A stretch of DNA of 64,000 nt from Agrocybe praecox (GCA_964017145.1 OZ024849.1:1612001-1676000), one strand, 5' to 3'; positions 49,155 to 62,187 are shown, counted from the first letter of the stretch. Notes: a model not told the origin generated them from the letters alone. A program made the numbers and translations.

Positions 49155-50054
49155 TGTAAAAAAGATTTTGAAGAGAAAGCAGACGATACACGTTGGAGTC
49201 TTTAAACCAGTCCCTCCTCGGCTCCCTTGCTGTAGGGTCTCTGCACGTTTTACGCTACCTTCTGCACTAAATTTGATCTTTCCATAATAATTACGTCTTC
49301 TCGATATTAAAGCTGCCCCTATTGAATTTTCATTGAGAAATTATATGAAAAAATATTTTACTTCTCATTAGCAAGAATCTGAGTGAAGGTCGTCGATATA
49401 TATGGAAACCTTGTAGCCAAATATGACCCGGCATGCTCTGCCGAACATTCTTGGCTCTTGGCACATGGAAATCAAAGCGCATCAGCGTGCGTGCACTTGC
49501 CTTTTTTGGTCTTTCAACATCGTCCTCGACGTTCCCGCACAACGAGATGGATTTTCTCCTTTTGAAAAGCAGTGAAGTGTGTAATAGAGTATATCGTATG
49601 CATATTTGTATGTGTAATAGATTTTAAAAATATATCACTGAGCTTTTTCTCCAAGTCATTACGAGACGCACTGAAATCAGCGCTTGATGGCCGTGGGAAA
49701 CTGGACTTGGATCAAATCTCGCTCTTTGGGATCGCCGACAGCATAATTCTGCGCCTTTGGGAACAGTGTTTGCTACTCATATTGGACCTTACGGCTCGTT
49801 AATAACAAACAACAGTATATAGCCAATTAAATAATGGAACTCAACCTTCAACTTCCATGGTAAAAAGTAATATTGCTCGCCTGTGCATGCATGTATCTAC
49901 GGGTTTCCTATTTATATAAGCTGTTATGACATTAATCCCTGGAATATACTCTGTACTCATCATAAGCTGCTCAATGGATGCCTTAACTCAGTGTGAAAAA
50001 GCGCAGAAATAACCTTTGGCACAGACAAAATTTATTGAAATATTCTAGTATCAT
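49155..50054. other. Repeat-rich flank, no gene recognised
   Basis: 900 bp with only short frames. It includes one arm (49577-49605) of an inverted repeat whose partner is at 50613-50641. Confidence 0.4.
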
Positions 50055-50641
50055 CTACCACTCATTCCTTTCTTCCTGTTCTCCGTCGTCGTCGTCGTCA
50101 GTGAACCTCACCTCTATTACTTCGAATTCATTGTCATTATTGTCCAGTATATCCAATTGTTCCTCATGATCTCGGTCTAAAAATATTATGAGTGAATGGC
50201 CATGATTTTTTAATGCTGTGGCTCACTTAAACCAAGCCCATTATTAACTCCACCCATGTAATAGCTCCCATCTTTGTCTATATATTCCATTCCACCCTGG
50301 AGCTCGACTCCTTTGCTCGGCTAATATCCTAGATGGCATTGACACATCGTATGAGCTCCTGTTCGAGAGGTAGAATAGTTGGGCAGTAATAAACAATTTT
50401 GCCAGCAGTATGGACATATACTACATGACCTAGTACCATTATATTGCCAAGAACTACAGCCGGACAGCTTGTGTGCCTGCAATGTAGGTCATCTATTCTC
50501 TAAGTGCGATTTCCCACTGCAGTTCAAATTCCAACTGGTTGATTTGGACATGCCTCACAGTGCCGTGTAGAAAACCTTTTCTTATCATTAAATTAAATTT
50601 ACGAATGAGTGTATATGCATACTATATACTCTACTACACAC
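49577..50641. repeat. Pair of 29-bp inverted repeats about 1.07 kb apart
   Basis: 49577-49605 and the reverse complement of 50613-50641 agree at 27 of 29 bases (mismatches at positions 8 and 19). They flank a gene remnant at 50055-50311. Possible arms of a decayed element; no target-site duplication was recognised. Confidence 0.55.
50055..50311 (-). pseudogene. C-terminal gene remnant, acidic tail
   Basis: Minus strand: GVELQGGMEYIDKDGSYYMG, then GVNNGL, spliced over a 57-base intron-like gap to DRDHEEQLDILDNNDNEFEV, and an acidic end DDDDDGEQEERNEW followed by TAG (50057-50055). The two pieces join in frame, but no upstream exons are evident. It resembles the C-terminal tail of a larger, perhaps element-encoded, protein. 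I cannot identify the family. Confidence 0.35.
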
Positions 50642-51655
50642 ATGCTCACCAGACGGGTGGATTTTATTAAGCGAGCCGGAGGGGATATAACGAGCAAGAT
50701 GTGACCTCTAACAAAGACGCAATAGCTTAGTAGATAACTTACCTTCAGTACTTTATTTCTCATTACCGAGGCTGTTGATTCAATTACCAATGTCGTAGAA
50801 AATTTACAAAGCTTGTAATAAGTAGAACAGCAAATGTAAGATTAAATTAAAGTAATATGGTACAGTAGGTCTAGTCATTCAAATACAGGGAGCCACAGCC
50901 AGAAGAAAACCTGAGCAAAAAATTTATTTATTTTTCCAATATTCACCGGGTATTCTGGGCAGGCCATGTAAGGTGTTCCAAGGTGTCCAAAGGTTGAATG
51001 ACCCTTCCAAGGTTAGTTAAGAATATCAAATTTACCAATGTTTGACGTCACTTACCAGATTTCGATGTCTCCATATTGAGATCCAAGGTCACACCCATAA
51101 TTGGAAACCTTGTGACCTTTTCGGCCTTGCAAGCCTTGCAAAGTCCTTGCATGGCAAGCCGGTGTCCTGCCGCTTTTGCTGATGTCGCTCCTGAGCTCTG
51201 AGCCGAAAACCCTGTATCGCTCTCACGTTAGTAGCACATCAAGATTCAATATCAAGAACTATGTAGAAGCCGAAAAACATCCTGGCGGTTCCAGGCCACC
51301 GTAATTGAGGGTCCTTTGTCGCAGTGGCAACTTCATCGTCTTGTTCTGTCGACAGGTGAAGCTTTGCTGAAGTTGAGCGCTGAGCGCTGAGCCTTGACCA
51401 GAACGCTGTTTCTGTAGCGCCGGTGCTTGATCCCATCCAAATTAGGAACAACCTAAATGGGCATGGAAGGCCGGAAGTTCCGAATGAGCAGGAGTGATCC
51501 AAAAGTAGATCAAGCGCTAACTCCCGGCGCTGGTCACCTTTTCTGGTCGTACGACCAGAGCGTATGGCCTCTATACCGACACTAATCGACATAATCATTT
51601 ATTAGATTGATTATCTAGTGTATCTAACTATTATACATTTTAAAAGTTTAAATCA
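50320..51655. other. Repeat-like region with CCAAGG/CCTTGCAAG words and a 16-bp palindrome
   Basis: Around 50,960-51,160 short words recur (CCAAGGT, CCTTGCAAG, CTTGCATGGCAAG), giving low-complexity, partly self-complementary DNA. CTGGTCGTACGACCAG (51543-51558) is a perfect palindrome. A 119-codon minus frame (51,598-51,239) has no recognisable motif. Probably old element debris. Confidence 0.45.
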
Positions 51656-52888
51656 TCAGCCTGTCACATAATTTAAACTATTCAGAGTGATCAAAAGAGA
51701 GAATATAAATGTTGAACCATCCACTACAGTAGTGATAGACATGGGGGTATTCGCAAGATATGAAATGTGCCTTGCTATTTGAATAGGCATTAGCTTAAGG
51801 ATATGTTGAATCCCTCTAAATCCGGCATGCGCGACAAACATAGGGGCAACCCAATGATATAGGGAATACAATAGCTGCGAAAGAAGCGGATGAGCAACTT
51901 CATGTGGCGGAAATTCGCCTTAACTCACTCTATCCGAATCCCTCTTTCTCCTTGTATTCATCCACAGAAGCTTGGACCGAATGCCGATAGTAATCATACC
52001 AAGGATGTAACAAGCGCAAAAAAGATGGGGTGCGGCCGTCGAGGCGATGGCCAAAAAGTGAGGAGGGATTTGAATTATATCGGGTACCACCCTGATAATA
52101 CCTGCTGTAGTTTGGATACAGGTGAGCCATATGTGAACTTGTTTTCGCGGATTCCTGTAGGTCCCCATAAGCATATCACGCTGTTGCGAAATTAAAGTTG
52201 AAAATGTGTAGGGAATGAGGATATCTAGGAGGTCGCCAGATAATCTAAAGATCGGAATTTCATCAGGTGAACCGAATTGAAGATTTTCCTGTAGGCTGAA
52301 TAACCACGAAAGGAAGACACCCCCGACAAATATGAGGTGATGTAAGATCAACAACGAAGAACATGTTGCGGTATAGCTCATAAACGATAAGCGAGCTCCC
52401 ACTCTATGTGTGTTTGGATGTTTTTCGACCTTGTTTTGATCTTCCTTCTCCTTTTCCGAGTAGTATACGGCGATAGATGTTGTGAAAATGTTGAAGGAAA
52501 GGCATATGAAGATGAACAAAAGAATGGCAGAGGGAAAATTTGCATCCCAGCTCGATGTCATAGACTTGTGTGCCGAATGATTGGTCGGAGAGAATATTTT
52601 GGGTACAGCTGTAGGGAGTGCTGACTTCATTGAGGATCAGGTATCGAGTGGAGAAGTTAAGGAGTTCGAGAAGGAAATGAGCTGGGTTCCAAGTCCAATT
52701 ATGAAGACTGAAGTATTCAACGACAACGCTGTCCACTGCTAAAGTATATGACAATGGTTGTAACAGAGGCGATGAAACTTTGGCGGTTTCATCTTCAACG
52801 TTCGCGCTTGCTTCGGAGGTAAGTAAGCTCCTTTGGGTTACTTGGACTTACCGGGGAGGGATATAACGTGGTCCGCATAGTACGACAT
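51656..52888 (-). CDS. Orphan polytopic (about seven-helix) membrane protein
   Basis: Four exons. The first starts MSYYADHVISLP at 52888 and splices over a 112-base intron to AVDSVVVEYFSLHNWTWNPA. LLELLNFSTRYLILNE then splices to SMTSSWDANFPSAILLFIFI. Helices follow: LLFIFICLSFNIFTTSIAVY, SLLILHHLIFVGGVFLSWLF, LLDILIPYTFSTLI, WLTCIQTTAGIIRVVPDII, AAPHLFCACYILGMITIGI. The last exon, after DSDR, gives LLYSLYHWVAPMFVAHAGF and TTVVDGSTFIFSLLITL. The stop is at 51656. The topology resembles a receptor or small transporter, but I see no motif of the STE3 pheromone receptor or other named fungal GPCR classes. Splice choices were made to keep the hydrophobic frame and all close in frame. Confidence 0.65.
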
Positions 52889-53288
52889 TCGAGGACTTAT
52901 CCGAAGTACTTCAATTATTGATCCCGAGCGCCGGGAATCTGAATCTCAAAACAAGGATGTTTAGTATGTACTAATAGAAGCTTGACCGAGTATTTTTGTC
53001 ATAGCGTAAGTATATGTTATTTGCCAGAAAGTCAATAAATCTCAAGCATAGAATGTTGACGAGACGTATTCCTTACTACTTAGCTTGTAAGGGGAAATTT
53101 TGAACATGTCGGACAGATCATGCGAACAGAATTCCCACGACCCCATAATCAATGTAATGACTACTTGCACCGTTCTAACTTTAACTGGTGACTCTCATCT
53201 GGCCCGACAAATTTATCCATGGATTTCTGTGGACGGTTTGATTCTATCCTGTACGGCGTAAATCACTGATCTGCGATAGATTCAATCA
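52889..53288. promoter_or_regulatory. Divergent promoter region (membrane protein / lipase)
   Basis: 400 bp between two divergent starts. No ORF or clear TATA box is recognised. Confidence 0.4.
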
Positions 53289-54639
53289 ATGGCCACTCCT
53301 GCAATGGAAACGGCCATCGCGCATAGGGTTCGCAATGCGCGCAATTTTGGCGAACTGTGTGGAATTCTGGGATACGGGTACGAAGAGCACACTGTGACGA
53401 CGGACGACGGATACGTGCTCATGCTACACCGCCTGGTGGCTCTGCAAGGAAATGAAAGCCCTTTCAAGCAACCGAAAAAATTAAAGCCTGTTGTCTATTT
53501 CCAGCATGGGCTTTTGACTAACAGTGAATTGTTCATGCTCGTCACTCATCCAGATAAATGTCTGCCTATAGTTCTTGCTCGTAGAGGCTACGATGTGTGG
53601 CTTGGGAATAACCGGTAAATATTCAAATATCCAATCATCAATTGGTTAGACATGTTTTTAACTGAATCGTACGACAGTGGCAACAAATATTCCCAGAAAC
53701 ACATGAAGAAGAAACTCGATACTCCCGAATTTTGGGTATGCATCATATTATCATTAACTCTGAATCTTCTTGACGAACATGCCTGGCAGGACTTCTGTAT
53801 AGACGATTTTGCGCGTTACGACATACCCATTTCTCTGGATTACGTCTTAAAATATACCAGGAATTCACGGCTCAGCTATATTGGTTTTAGTCAAGGCTCT
53901 GCCCAAGCCTTTGCTTCTTTGAGCATTCATCCAGACCTAAACAAGAGAATTAATGTCTTTATCGCTCTCGCGCCCATCATGTTGCCTGCTGGATACTCTT
54001 CCTCTCTCATTGATTCCCTGGTAAAGCGAAAGTAAGGCACCGATTGTTTAATTACCCAATCTCAAGCTAAGAGACATTCATAGCCCATCTCTAATCTTCT
54101 CGATCTTCGGTCGAAAATCCATGTTTTCATCCGTCGCAACTCTTCAATCCATCTTGCCTCCTTTCATTCTGCAAAAATGTGTCGACATCGCACTGGTACA
54201 CCTCCTAGGCGCCTACAACAGAAACATCACGCCCGCACAGAAGATTGCCGCATACCCACATATTTATTGCAGTTCTTCGGTCAAAGCTGTCGTTCACTGG
54301 GCACAAATTATGCGGAACTCTGTGTTCAGTACATACGAGCCCGACCTTGGCTCTGCGATCAAGACGCCGCATACGTCGACTAACTACCCCCTGAAGCGTT
54401 ACCCTACTCAAGATATCCGGACGCCTATGGTTCTTATATACGGAGACCAAGATACCCTATTTAATCCAGACATAGTTCTTCAAAATCTTCCTCAATCTAC
54501 AGTCAAAACCTACCGTCTGGCTGACTACGAACACCTCGATGTTTTATGGGGAGGAAATGTACACAACGATGTTATACCCAAAGTAGTGGAAGCGCTACAG
54601 ATAGTCGACGATACTGATACAAATGGAGGTACAAAATAA
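53289..54639 (+). CDS. Acid-lipase/steryl-ester-hydrolase-like alpha/beta hydrolase
   Basis: The start is MATPAMETAIAHRVRNARNF. The acid-lipase N-terminal region reads LCGILGYGYEEHTVTTDDGY then VLMLHRL. The oxyanion-hole region is VVYFQHGLLTNSE, and YDVWLGNNRGNKYSQKH spans an intron. The nucleophile elbow is GFSQGS, with the catalytic Asp in YGDQDTLFN and His in DYEHLDVLWG. Length about 390 residues in four exons. This matches the Tgl1/Yeh steryl ester hydrolase and gastric-lipase family. Yeast relatives have membrane anchors near the N-terminus; none is evident here, so an upstream exon may be missed. It ends at TAA 54637-54639, converging on the Ura2 gene. Confidence 0.86.
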
Positions 54640-54955
54640 AAGCATATATGCTACATTATAATTCTAATAGAAATACATACATCACGCGAAGAACTACATA
54701 CTTTTTTGAAAGACGAATAGAAATACAGAGAAGTCCAAAAAACAAAAACAAAAAACGTCCGACACATAACCGATTGATTTATTCTAATTCCTATTCCTGT
54801 GATACTGGGTGTGTGGGGTTTGTGTGTATATCTACAATATAAGTATATAACCGTTTGAATGTCTTTTTCTTTAATCCCTAAACAAATGCAATAGTAATTT
54901 GATGCTGTACAAAACATAGTGACAGAACGAGGTCATGAATGTTCCTCGGAATTTT
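54640..54955. other. Convergent 3' flank of lipase and Ura2 genes
   Basis: 316 bp between two converging stops. A-rich, no gene; the two 3' UTRs probably overlap or abut here. Confidence 0.5.
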
Positions 54956-57900
54956 TTAAGCCATGACGCAGGCAAGTAGAGCCATGCGGATCTAAAAAAT
55001 GTATGAGATGAAGCATCCAAATAAATTTTATTTTGACGACTTACGAAGAGACCATAGCGCATTTGGCGGAAGTATACAGCGCGGCGTGAATCATAATCAA
55101 CTTCAGGGTCGATTTCTGAAGAAAAATGTAAGCACTAGATCAACAAGCGAGCAAAGGGAAGACATACCGTTGACTCGTGGCAAAGGATGCATGACAATCA
55201 TGTCTTCCTTGGCCCTAGAAAGCACAGCATGATCGACGCGGTAAGCGTCCTTAACTTGGAGCCACTCAGTCTCGGAAGCGAATCTCTCCTTTTGCACCCT
55301 GGTGACATAAAGGACATCGGTGTCCGCGAGCACCTCATCGAGCGACTCGCAAATGGTGACGGGGATACCAGCTTTCCTAGCAGCGGCGACAACATTGGAT
55401 GGCATAGCGAGCGATGCTGGGGCGACAAAGTTCAGGCGGACGGAGTAGAGGCAGAGCAAAGTCACAAGGCTGTGAACTGTACGTCCGTTCTTGAGATCAC
55501 CGAGGAGAGTGATAGTTTGCCCGTTGACTGTTCCTAACTCGGAACGAATGGTGTAGATATCAAGAAGAGCCTTTTGAAGAGGGATCAGTTGCTAATAACT
55601 TTAAAAAGAGTGAATTGAAAAACATACCTGGGTGGGGTGTTCTCCGATGCCGTCACCAGCGTTAATGACAGGAACTGGAGAGTATTTAGCAGCTTCTTGA
55701 GCACTGCCAACCTGCGGATGCCTGATGACGATAGCGTCACCGTAGCAGGCCAATGTACGGATTGTGTCAGACAGGGTCTCGCCTTTCACAACAGAAGATG
55801 AGTCGGCCGTGATCTGGACAACTTGTCCGCCACAACGCTTCATGGCAGCATCGAAAGAGGAGCTGGTGCGTGTAGATGGTTCGTAGAAGACGGTACAGAG
55901 TACCTTGCCTTTAAGGATATCAAGGCTGCCATTACGTTCAACCTGGAGGCGCATCTCATTGGCGATAGCGAAGAGGTCATACAAATCACGCTGGGAGAAT
56001 TGCTTCACAGACAAAATGTGGCGGCGTTGGAAGGCGGGGTGGGGTTGAACGTGGCTCAACACTTGCGAAGTTTGTCCTTGGGGTAGTTGCCCAGTGGTGG
56101 GTCCGGTCAGGACACCGTGGGCCAAAGGAATAATGTTGGTCTGGTGGGAAGCTTCAGGCTCTTTGGATACCTCCTTCGAAAGGATACCTCCAGCTTGGTG
56201 GCTAAAGATGGACGCAGAAACATCGCGACCAGTTTGCGAGGAGAATAGCGAGCCATCGAGATAAACACTTTGGCCGTGGATCACAACACGATGAACAGCT
56301 CCGGAAGTCAAAGTAACAGGCGACCACGAGCTCGAGTGACTGGAGAAACGAGCCTTTCTACCGACAACAACCTCGACACTAGTTTGGAATTGATCCGCCA
56401 GTCCAAAGATTTGCACTGGATTCTCGTGCAGACGGGTTCGGATGTCATCCAAAGTCAAACGTCCCTCAGTGACAGCAGTCAACAATAGCGGAAGCGTCTC
56501 GCCAACACCTGACCAAGCTGAAGCGGGCTTTCCTAAAGCGGTAGCCAGCTGGTACGGAACAGCGCCGACAGAGAAAGCATCGATGACATCCATGTTCTTC
56601 CAAATAGCCTTTTGAACTTCTGCCGATGGGAGAACTTTTGCTTCGGGGTATGCCTCGGCGGTGAAGAATAGCGAGAAGACAGAAACGTCGCAAGTTACCT
56701 TGAGCTGCTTGGCCTTGCTCAGCGAAATAAGCAGAAGGTCCTCTGTCGTTCGAACATCGGTTACGTGCAAGCTACGTGAGTGTAAACTGGCCAAAAGAAG
56801 AATAGACGCAAGGTCAGACCCCTTAGCATCCGTCACGATGACCTTGTCTGCAGGCCATGTTGCGAAGTGAGCAGCAACAACGGATAACGGGGTAGAAGAC
56901 GGAACGAAGAGGGTCTTCACGTCCGCAAGGAGCTCTTCGTCGAGTTGACCAGCGTTAGAAGCGGTGGCTGTAATGCTGAATGCATAGTTGCAGTGTGCTC
57001 CTCCGCTAATGCTCGCCCGAGCATGTTCGAGGGTCTGGCGATCGACGATGCTTTGGTTGTCACCCAAAGGAAGAACAAGAGCAGTGGTTAATCCAGCAGC
57101 AAGCGAAGCCTCAGTAACAGTTGCCAAATCCTTGTTGTCTGGAACGGCCAATCCGGGAGCGAAAGCACCAATGTTGATGAGTCCAGGGAAGGTGTGAGTA
57201 TGATGAGAGCTCTTCGAGTCGATACTGGAGACATCCAGAGAAAGCTTGCGGACAAGGGCCTCAGCTAACATCTTAGCGTTTTTGACGTTGGTAATGAGAG
57301 GAACGGCGAAGTCGACAGCCATACGACGGGTGTGGTAACCTTTGCTAGTGTAGCTAGCAGGGCGGCGGTAGTGGTTCTTGGATGGCAAATTGATGTACAT
57401 GTCGATCAGGTTGTTGGCCAGATGCTGGGTGAGCGAATACTCTGATTTCTGCTTATCGCGGCTATCCTCGCCCAAAGTCTCCAAGTACTAAAGAAAGAAC
57501 AACAAAATTGCGTCAGCAGGCTACAAGGGCAAAAATAAACCTGGTTTAACACACCTTGCAGGGAACATTATGTTCCGTCAAGAAATCAGCAGTACCAGAG
57601 GTGGCGAAGATGTTGTAGCCGGCCGCGCTCAACTTCTGTACCGAAGGAAGGATCTCGAGTTTCTCCTTGTAACTTCCGATGGAGAACAAGATATTCTTCT
57701 TGGGTGGGATGATACCAGTTGAGATCAGAGCCTTCAAGTACGCTTCGTATTTGTCATGTCCGAAGCAAGCAACTTCACCAGTCGAAGCCATCTCTACACC
57801 GAGAACAGGATCTGCGCCGGACAACCTGCTGAAAGAGAACTGAGGAACCTTGACACCGACATAGTCTGCTGGAAGACCGAGATCGGGATACGCTTCAACA

Positions 57901-60900
57901 GGAAGACCGAGCATGACCTTTGTAGCCATCTCGATGGCATCCACTCCAGTAACTTTGGAAACGAAGGGGAACGAACGAGCAGCACGAAGGTTACACTCGA
58001 TAACCTTGATCTCGTTGTTCTTGGCGATGAACTGGATGTTGAAAGGTCCGGTAACGTTCAGCGCGTTTCCGATCTTGGCCGTAGCTTCTTCGATCTGCTT
58101 GACGGTTTGAGGGTCAAGATCCTGGGGAGGGTGGATGAGAGTGGCATCTCCAGAGTGGACACCAGCGTTCTCGACGTGCTCTGAAATATAATGCATGACC
58201 ATCTTTCCGTCCTTCGCAACAGCGTCCATTTCGATTTCCTTCGCTTGCTCGATGTACTTCGAGATAACGACAGGATGATCCCTCGAGACCTCAGCAGCTT
58301 GGGTGAGATAGTTGGCGAGATCGTCATTGGTGGAGACGACGTTCATTGCGGCACCCGAAAGCACGTACGATGGTCTAACAAGGACGGGGTAGCCGACTTT
58401 CTCGCAAAACTCGGCAGCGGCCTCGTAGCTCGTCAACTCCTTCCACAAAGGCTGGTCAACGCCGATCTCATCGAGAAGACGGGAGAATTTGTAGCGATTT
58501 TCGGCCATGTCGATCATCTCAGGAGAGGTTCCGTAGATCTTGACGTTCTGGCGGTACAGAGGCAGGGCAATGTTGTTGGGGGTCTGACCACCCATGGACA
58601 AGATCACGCCACGAGCACTCTCAGCCTCGTAGATATCCAAGATCGTCTCCAAACTGATGTTCTCGAAGTAGAGTCTATCAGCTTCGTCATAATCGGTACT
58701 GACTGTCTCGGGGTTGTAGTTGACCATGACGGTGGGCAAGCCCTGATCGCGCAGTGTTCTGATAGCACGGACAGCACACCAATCGAATTCGACTGACGAA
58801 CCGATACGATACACACCAGAACCCAAAACCATAACGCCGCGGTCGGTGAAGCTGATGTCATGTTCGACAGCATTATATGTTGTATAGAGATAGTTGGTAA
58901 ATGCTGGGAATTCGGCCGCGACGGTATCGATCTGCTTGACGAATGGAGAGATGCCGGACTCAAGACGAAGTTGGCGAACAGCAAGCTCGGTGGATCCAAT
59001 GCAAGAAGCAATTTGTCTATCCGAGAAACCGTACTGCTTGGCGTGGCGAAGAGAAGCAGTAGGCACGGTGGCAATGTTGCAAGCCCTAAAGAAAGTTTAA
59101 CAATGTTTTTCTCCAAACAGTGATTGCAAGACACGTACGAGAGGTGGTTCTCCATCCTAAAGATATTGTGGAGCTTGTTCAAGAACCACTTGTCGATGTT
59201 GGTCATCTGCCAGACCTTGTCGATGCTGTATCCACGACGGAATGCTGTGGAAATGGCGAAGATGCGCTTATCCGTAGGATTCACAAGTTCCTCGTCAATG
59301 TCCTCAACATAATCGTTCTACAAAACCAAAAGGCATTAAATACTCTCCTGATATTTATGGGCAAAAAAAAACATACCTTAGCAAATCCTGAGAATTGATC
59401 GTCGATAGCTCTGATAGCCTTCTGGATGGTCTCCTCGAACGTTCTTCCGATACTCATGACTTCACCAACACTCTTCATGCTGCTGCTAAGAAGTCTGCTG
59501 ACGCGGTTGAACTTCTTGAGATCCCAACGAGGAATCTTCACGACGACATAGTCCAAGCTGGGCTCGAAACAAGCGCTGGTGACCTTGGTGACGGAGTTTT
59601 TGATCTCATTCAAAGGGATACCGAGACCGAGTTTGGCAGCGATGAAAGCCAATGGATAACCGGTGGCCTTAGAAGCAAGAGCAGAAGAGCGCGATAGACG
59701 AGCATTGACCTAAATGTGGAATAAAATAAGCCATCGAGTACACATACAGTAGAAAAATCAGGGTCTTACCTCAATGATGCAGTATTCTTGCGACGTAGGA
59801 TTGAGCGCGTATTGGATGTTACACTCTCCAACAACGCCTAGATGGCGAATAACATTGATAGCGGTGGTGCGCAACATGTTGTAGTCGGAGTCGGAGAGTG
59901 TTTGTGAAGGCGCGACAACGATGGAATCACCAGTGTGGATACCGAGGGGGTCGAAGTTCTTAAGTAAAGAGAATCAGTAAAACACAAAAGGAGGAGACCA
60001 AATAAAAATGTGGCTAACCTCCATGTTACACACAGTGATGCAATTGTCTCTGCAATCACGAACGACTTCGTACTCGATCTCTTTCCAACCCTTCATACTC
60101 CTCTCGACGAGAACCTGAGGACTGGTAGCAAAGGCCTTGCTGCACAATGCACGAAGCTGAGCTTCGTTCTGCGCAAAACCGGAGCCTAAACCACCAAGAG
60201 CATATGCAGCGCGGATAATGACAGGGAATCCAATGGACTCCGCAGCGGCAACAGCCTCGTCGGGAGTGGTGGCGGTACGACTCTCAGCACACTTCTCGCC
60301 AATCTCCTCCATAGCAGAAGCGAAGAGTTGACGATCCTCAGTGGTAATGATGGTCTGGATGGGGGTACCGAGAACTTTGACGCCGAGCTCCTCGAATTCG
60401 TCTTTTAGAGAGATACCGACACTAAGCGCAGTCTGTCCACCGAAGGTAACATAGATACCATCTGGCTTCTCGTACTTGATGATCTTGCGGACGAATTCTG
60501 CGGTGACGGGTAAGAAGTAAACCTTGTCGGCGAGACCCTTCGAGGTAGCAATGGTAGCGATGTTGGGGTTGACCATGATGGTGTAAATTCCCTCCTCTTT
60601 GAGAGCCTTGATCGCCTGCGAGCCGGAGTAATCAAATTCTCCAGCCTGGCCAATGGATAAACCTCCAGACCCGAGAATGATGACTTTTGAAACATTGGCA
60701 TGGGGGACGCGCTTCTCGTTGTCCTCCTTCTTGCCACCGGGCATGACAAGTGGAGAAGTAGTGTTGGTGATAGCGCAGTCTTGGACCCTTTGAATGAAAA
60801 CATCGAAGAGGAACTCGGTATCACGCGGACCAGCAGTAGACTCGGGATGGAACTGAACAGAGAAAAAGGGCTTGTCTTCGCAGTAAATACCCTCGTTGCT

Positions 60901-62187
60901 TCCATCGTTCGCGTTCTTGAAGAGTTCCTTCCATCCAGCTGGAAGGGTTTCGGTGTCGACCTGATAACCGTGATTTTGACTCGTGATGTAGCATCGTCCG
61001 GATAACGCGTCGGTACAAGGGATGTTGTGACCGCGGTTGCCATACTTCATCTTCGAGGTGGTCGCACCGGCAGCTAAAGCCAACAACTGATGGCCAAGAC
61101 AGATGCCGAAGATGGGGTGGTCATTCTTCTCCATGGCCTTGGTCAGTCGGTCGATGGTAGTTTTTAAGACAGCCGGGTCACCAGGACCGTTGGAAACGAA
61201 AAGACCATCATAAGGCTCGGGATCGGAAAGGTAGTCATAATCCCAAGGAACGACCTTGAGCTCAACTCCCCTTGCCAAGAAGCAGCGAATTTGGTTGTTC
61301 TTCATACCAACGTCGATGGCTATGATGCGCAGAGGACGACCGGAAGGATGAAGAAGCGGTGTTCCAGTGGGTTTGTAGACAACTGGGGCGGCAATGGAAA
61401 CCTGAGCAACAAGGTTCTTTTGGTTGTGATCGGCAAAGGCAATGTCGATGTATTCCTCTCGCCATGGGTAGGGAGTGGAAGGCACAGAAGATAGCGTCTG
61501 AGTGTGTTGGGAGACTCCTATAGCATAAGGGCGTCCAAGTCGTGGGGAATTAGACCTTGCTAGTATTCTGCCTAACATGGAACCCTTTTCACGGATTTTT
61601 TTGGTGAGGGCGCGTGTATCGACGCCGAATAAGGCAGGAACGCCATTTTCTTTGAGCCATGTGCCCAGTGAAGATTTTGCGAGGAAGTGACTGAAGTCTT
61701 CAGAATAGTAGCCAACAATAAGGCCAGCGACATGAATTCGGGAAGACTCGAATTCAAGGGGAATGGAATCCAAGTCTGCCTGAGTTGGTCTTTCAGGAAC
61801 ACCGTAGTTACCCACCAGGGGGTAAGTGAGGACGAGGATTTGGCCTTCGTATGATGGATCCGTCAAGGATTCCGTGTATCCAACCATGCCTGACGCGAAT
61901 ATGAGACCGAGAAAATTTTACAGCCACCAATACCCACCTGTTTGGAAAACACATTCGCCAGATACGCTTTTGCCCTCAGCACCGAAGCTGATGCCTCGAT
62001 ATGCTGTTCCATCTGCGAGTTCGATGACACCGTCAACCATCTCTGTTCCATCGTCACGCAACGTCGCAGACGTGACAGGGGGTGCAGGAACGGTAGTAGC
62101 GAAAATGTTGTTGGTGGACATTGTGGTAGTAAGATCTGGTCGTACAGGGGAAGAACTGGTAGGGGTGATAGAATTTAAGGCAGCCAT
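54956..62187 (-). CDS. URA2: Multifunctional pyrimidine protein: GATase, carbamoyl-phosphate synthase, DHOase-like domain, aspartate transcarbamylase
   Basis: About 2,250 residues. The start is [20 protein letters not shown] at 62187; later Met codons are possible. Order: small-subunit domain and glutamine amidotransferase (GICLGHQ with its Cys, QFHPE with its His); large CPSase with two ATP-grasp halves ([20 protein letters not shown] and [20 protein letters not shown]) and the regulatory region ([18 protein letters not shown]); a DHOase-like domain (about 57,400-56,150) in which [13 protein letters not shown] replaces the FPG.IDVHVH motif, so it lacks the HxH metal pair as in fungal Ura2; then aspartate transcarbamylase ([46 protein letters not shown]) ending [15 protein letters not shown]. 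It catalyses the first two steps of de novo UMP synthesis and is normally UTP-inhibited. Introns are few and all in frame. Confidence 0.97.

Noticed and set aside
51239..51598. 119-codon minus-strand frame
   Set aside because: Lies in repeat-like DNA with tandem GAGCGCT words; no domain seen.
57756..58796. Long plus-strand frames opposite the Ura2 gene
   Set aside because: Antisense shadows of a strongly conserved coding region; no domain in these frames.
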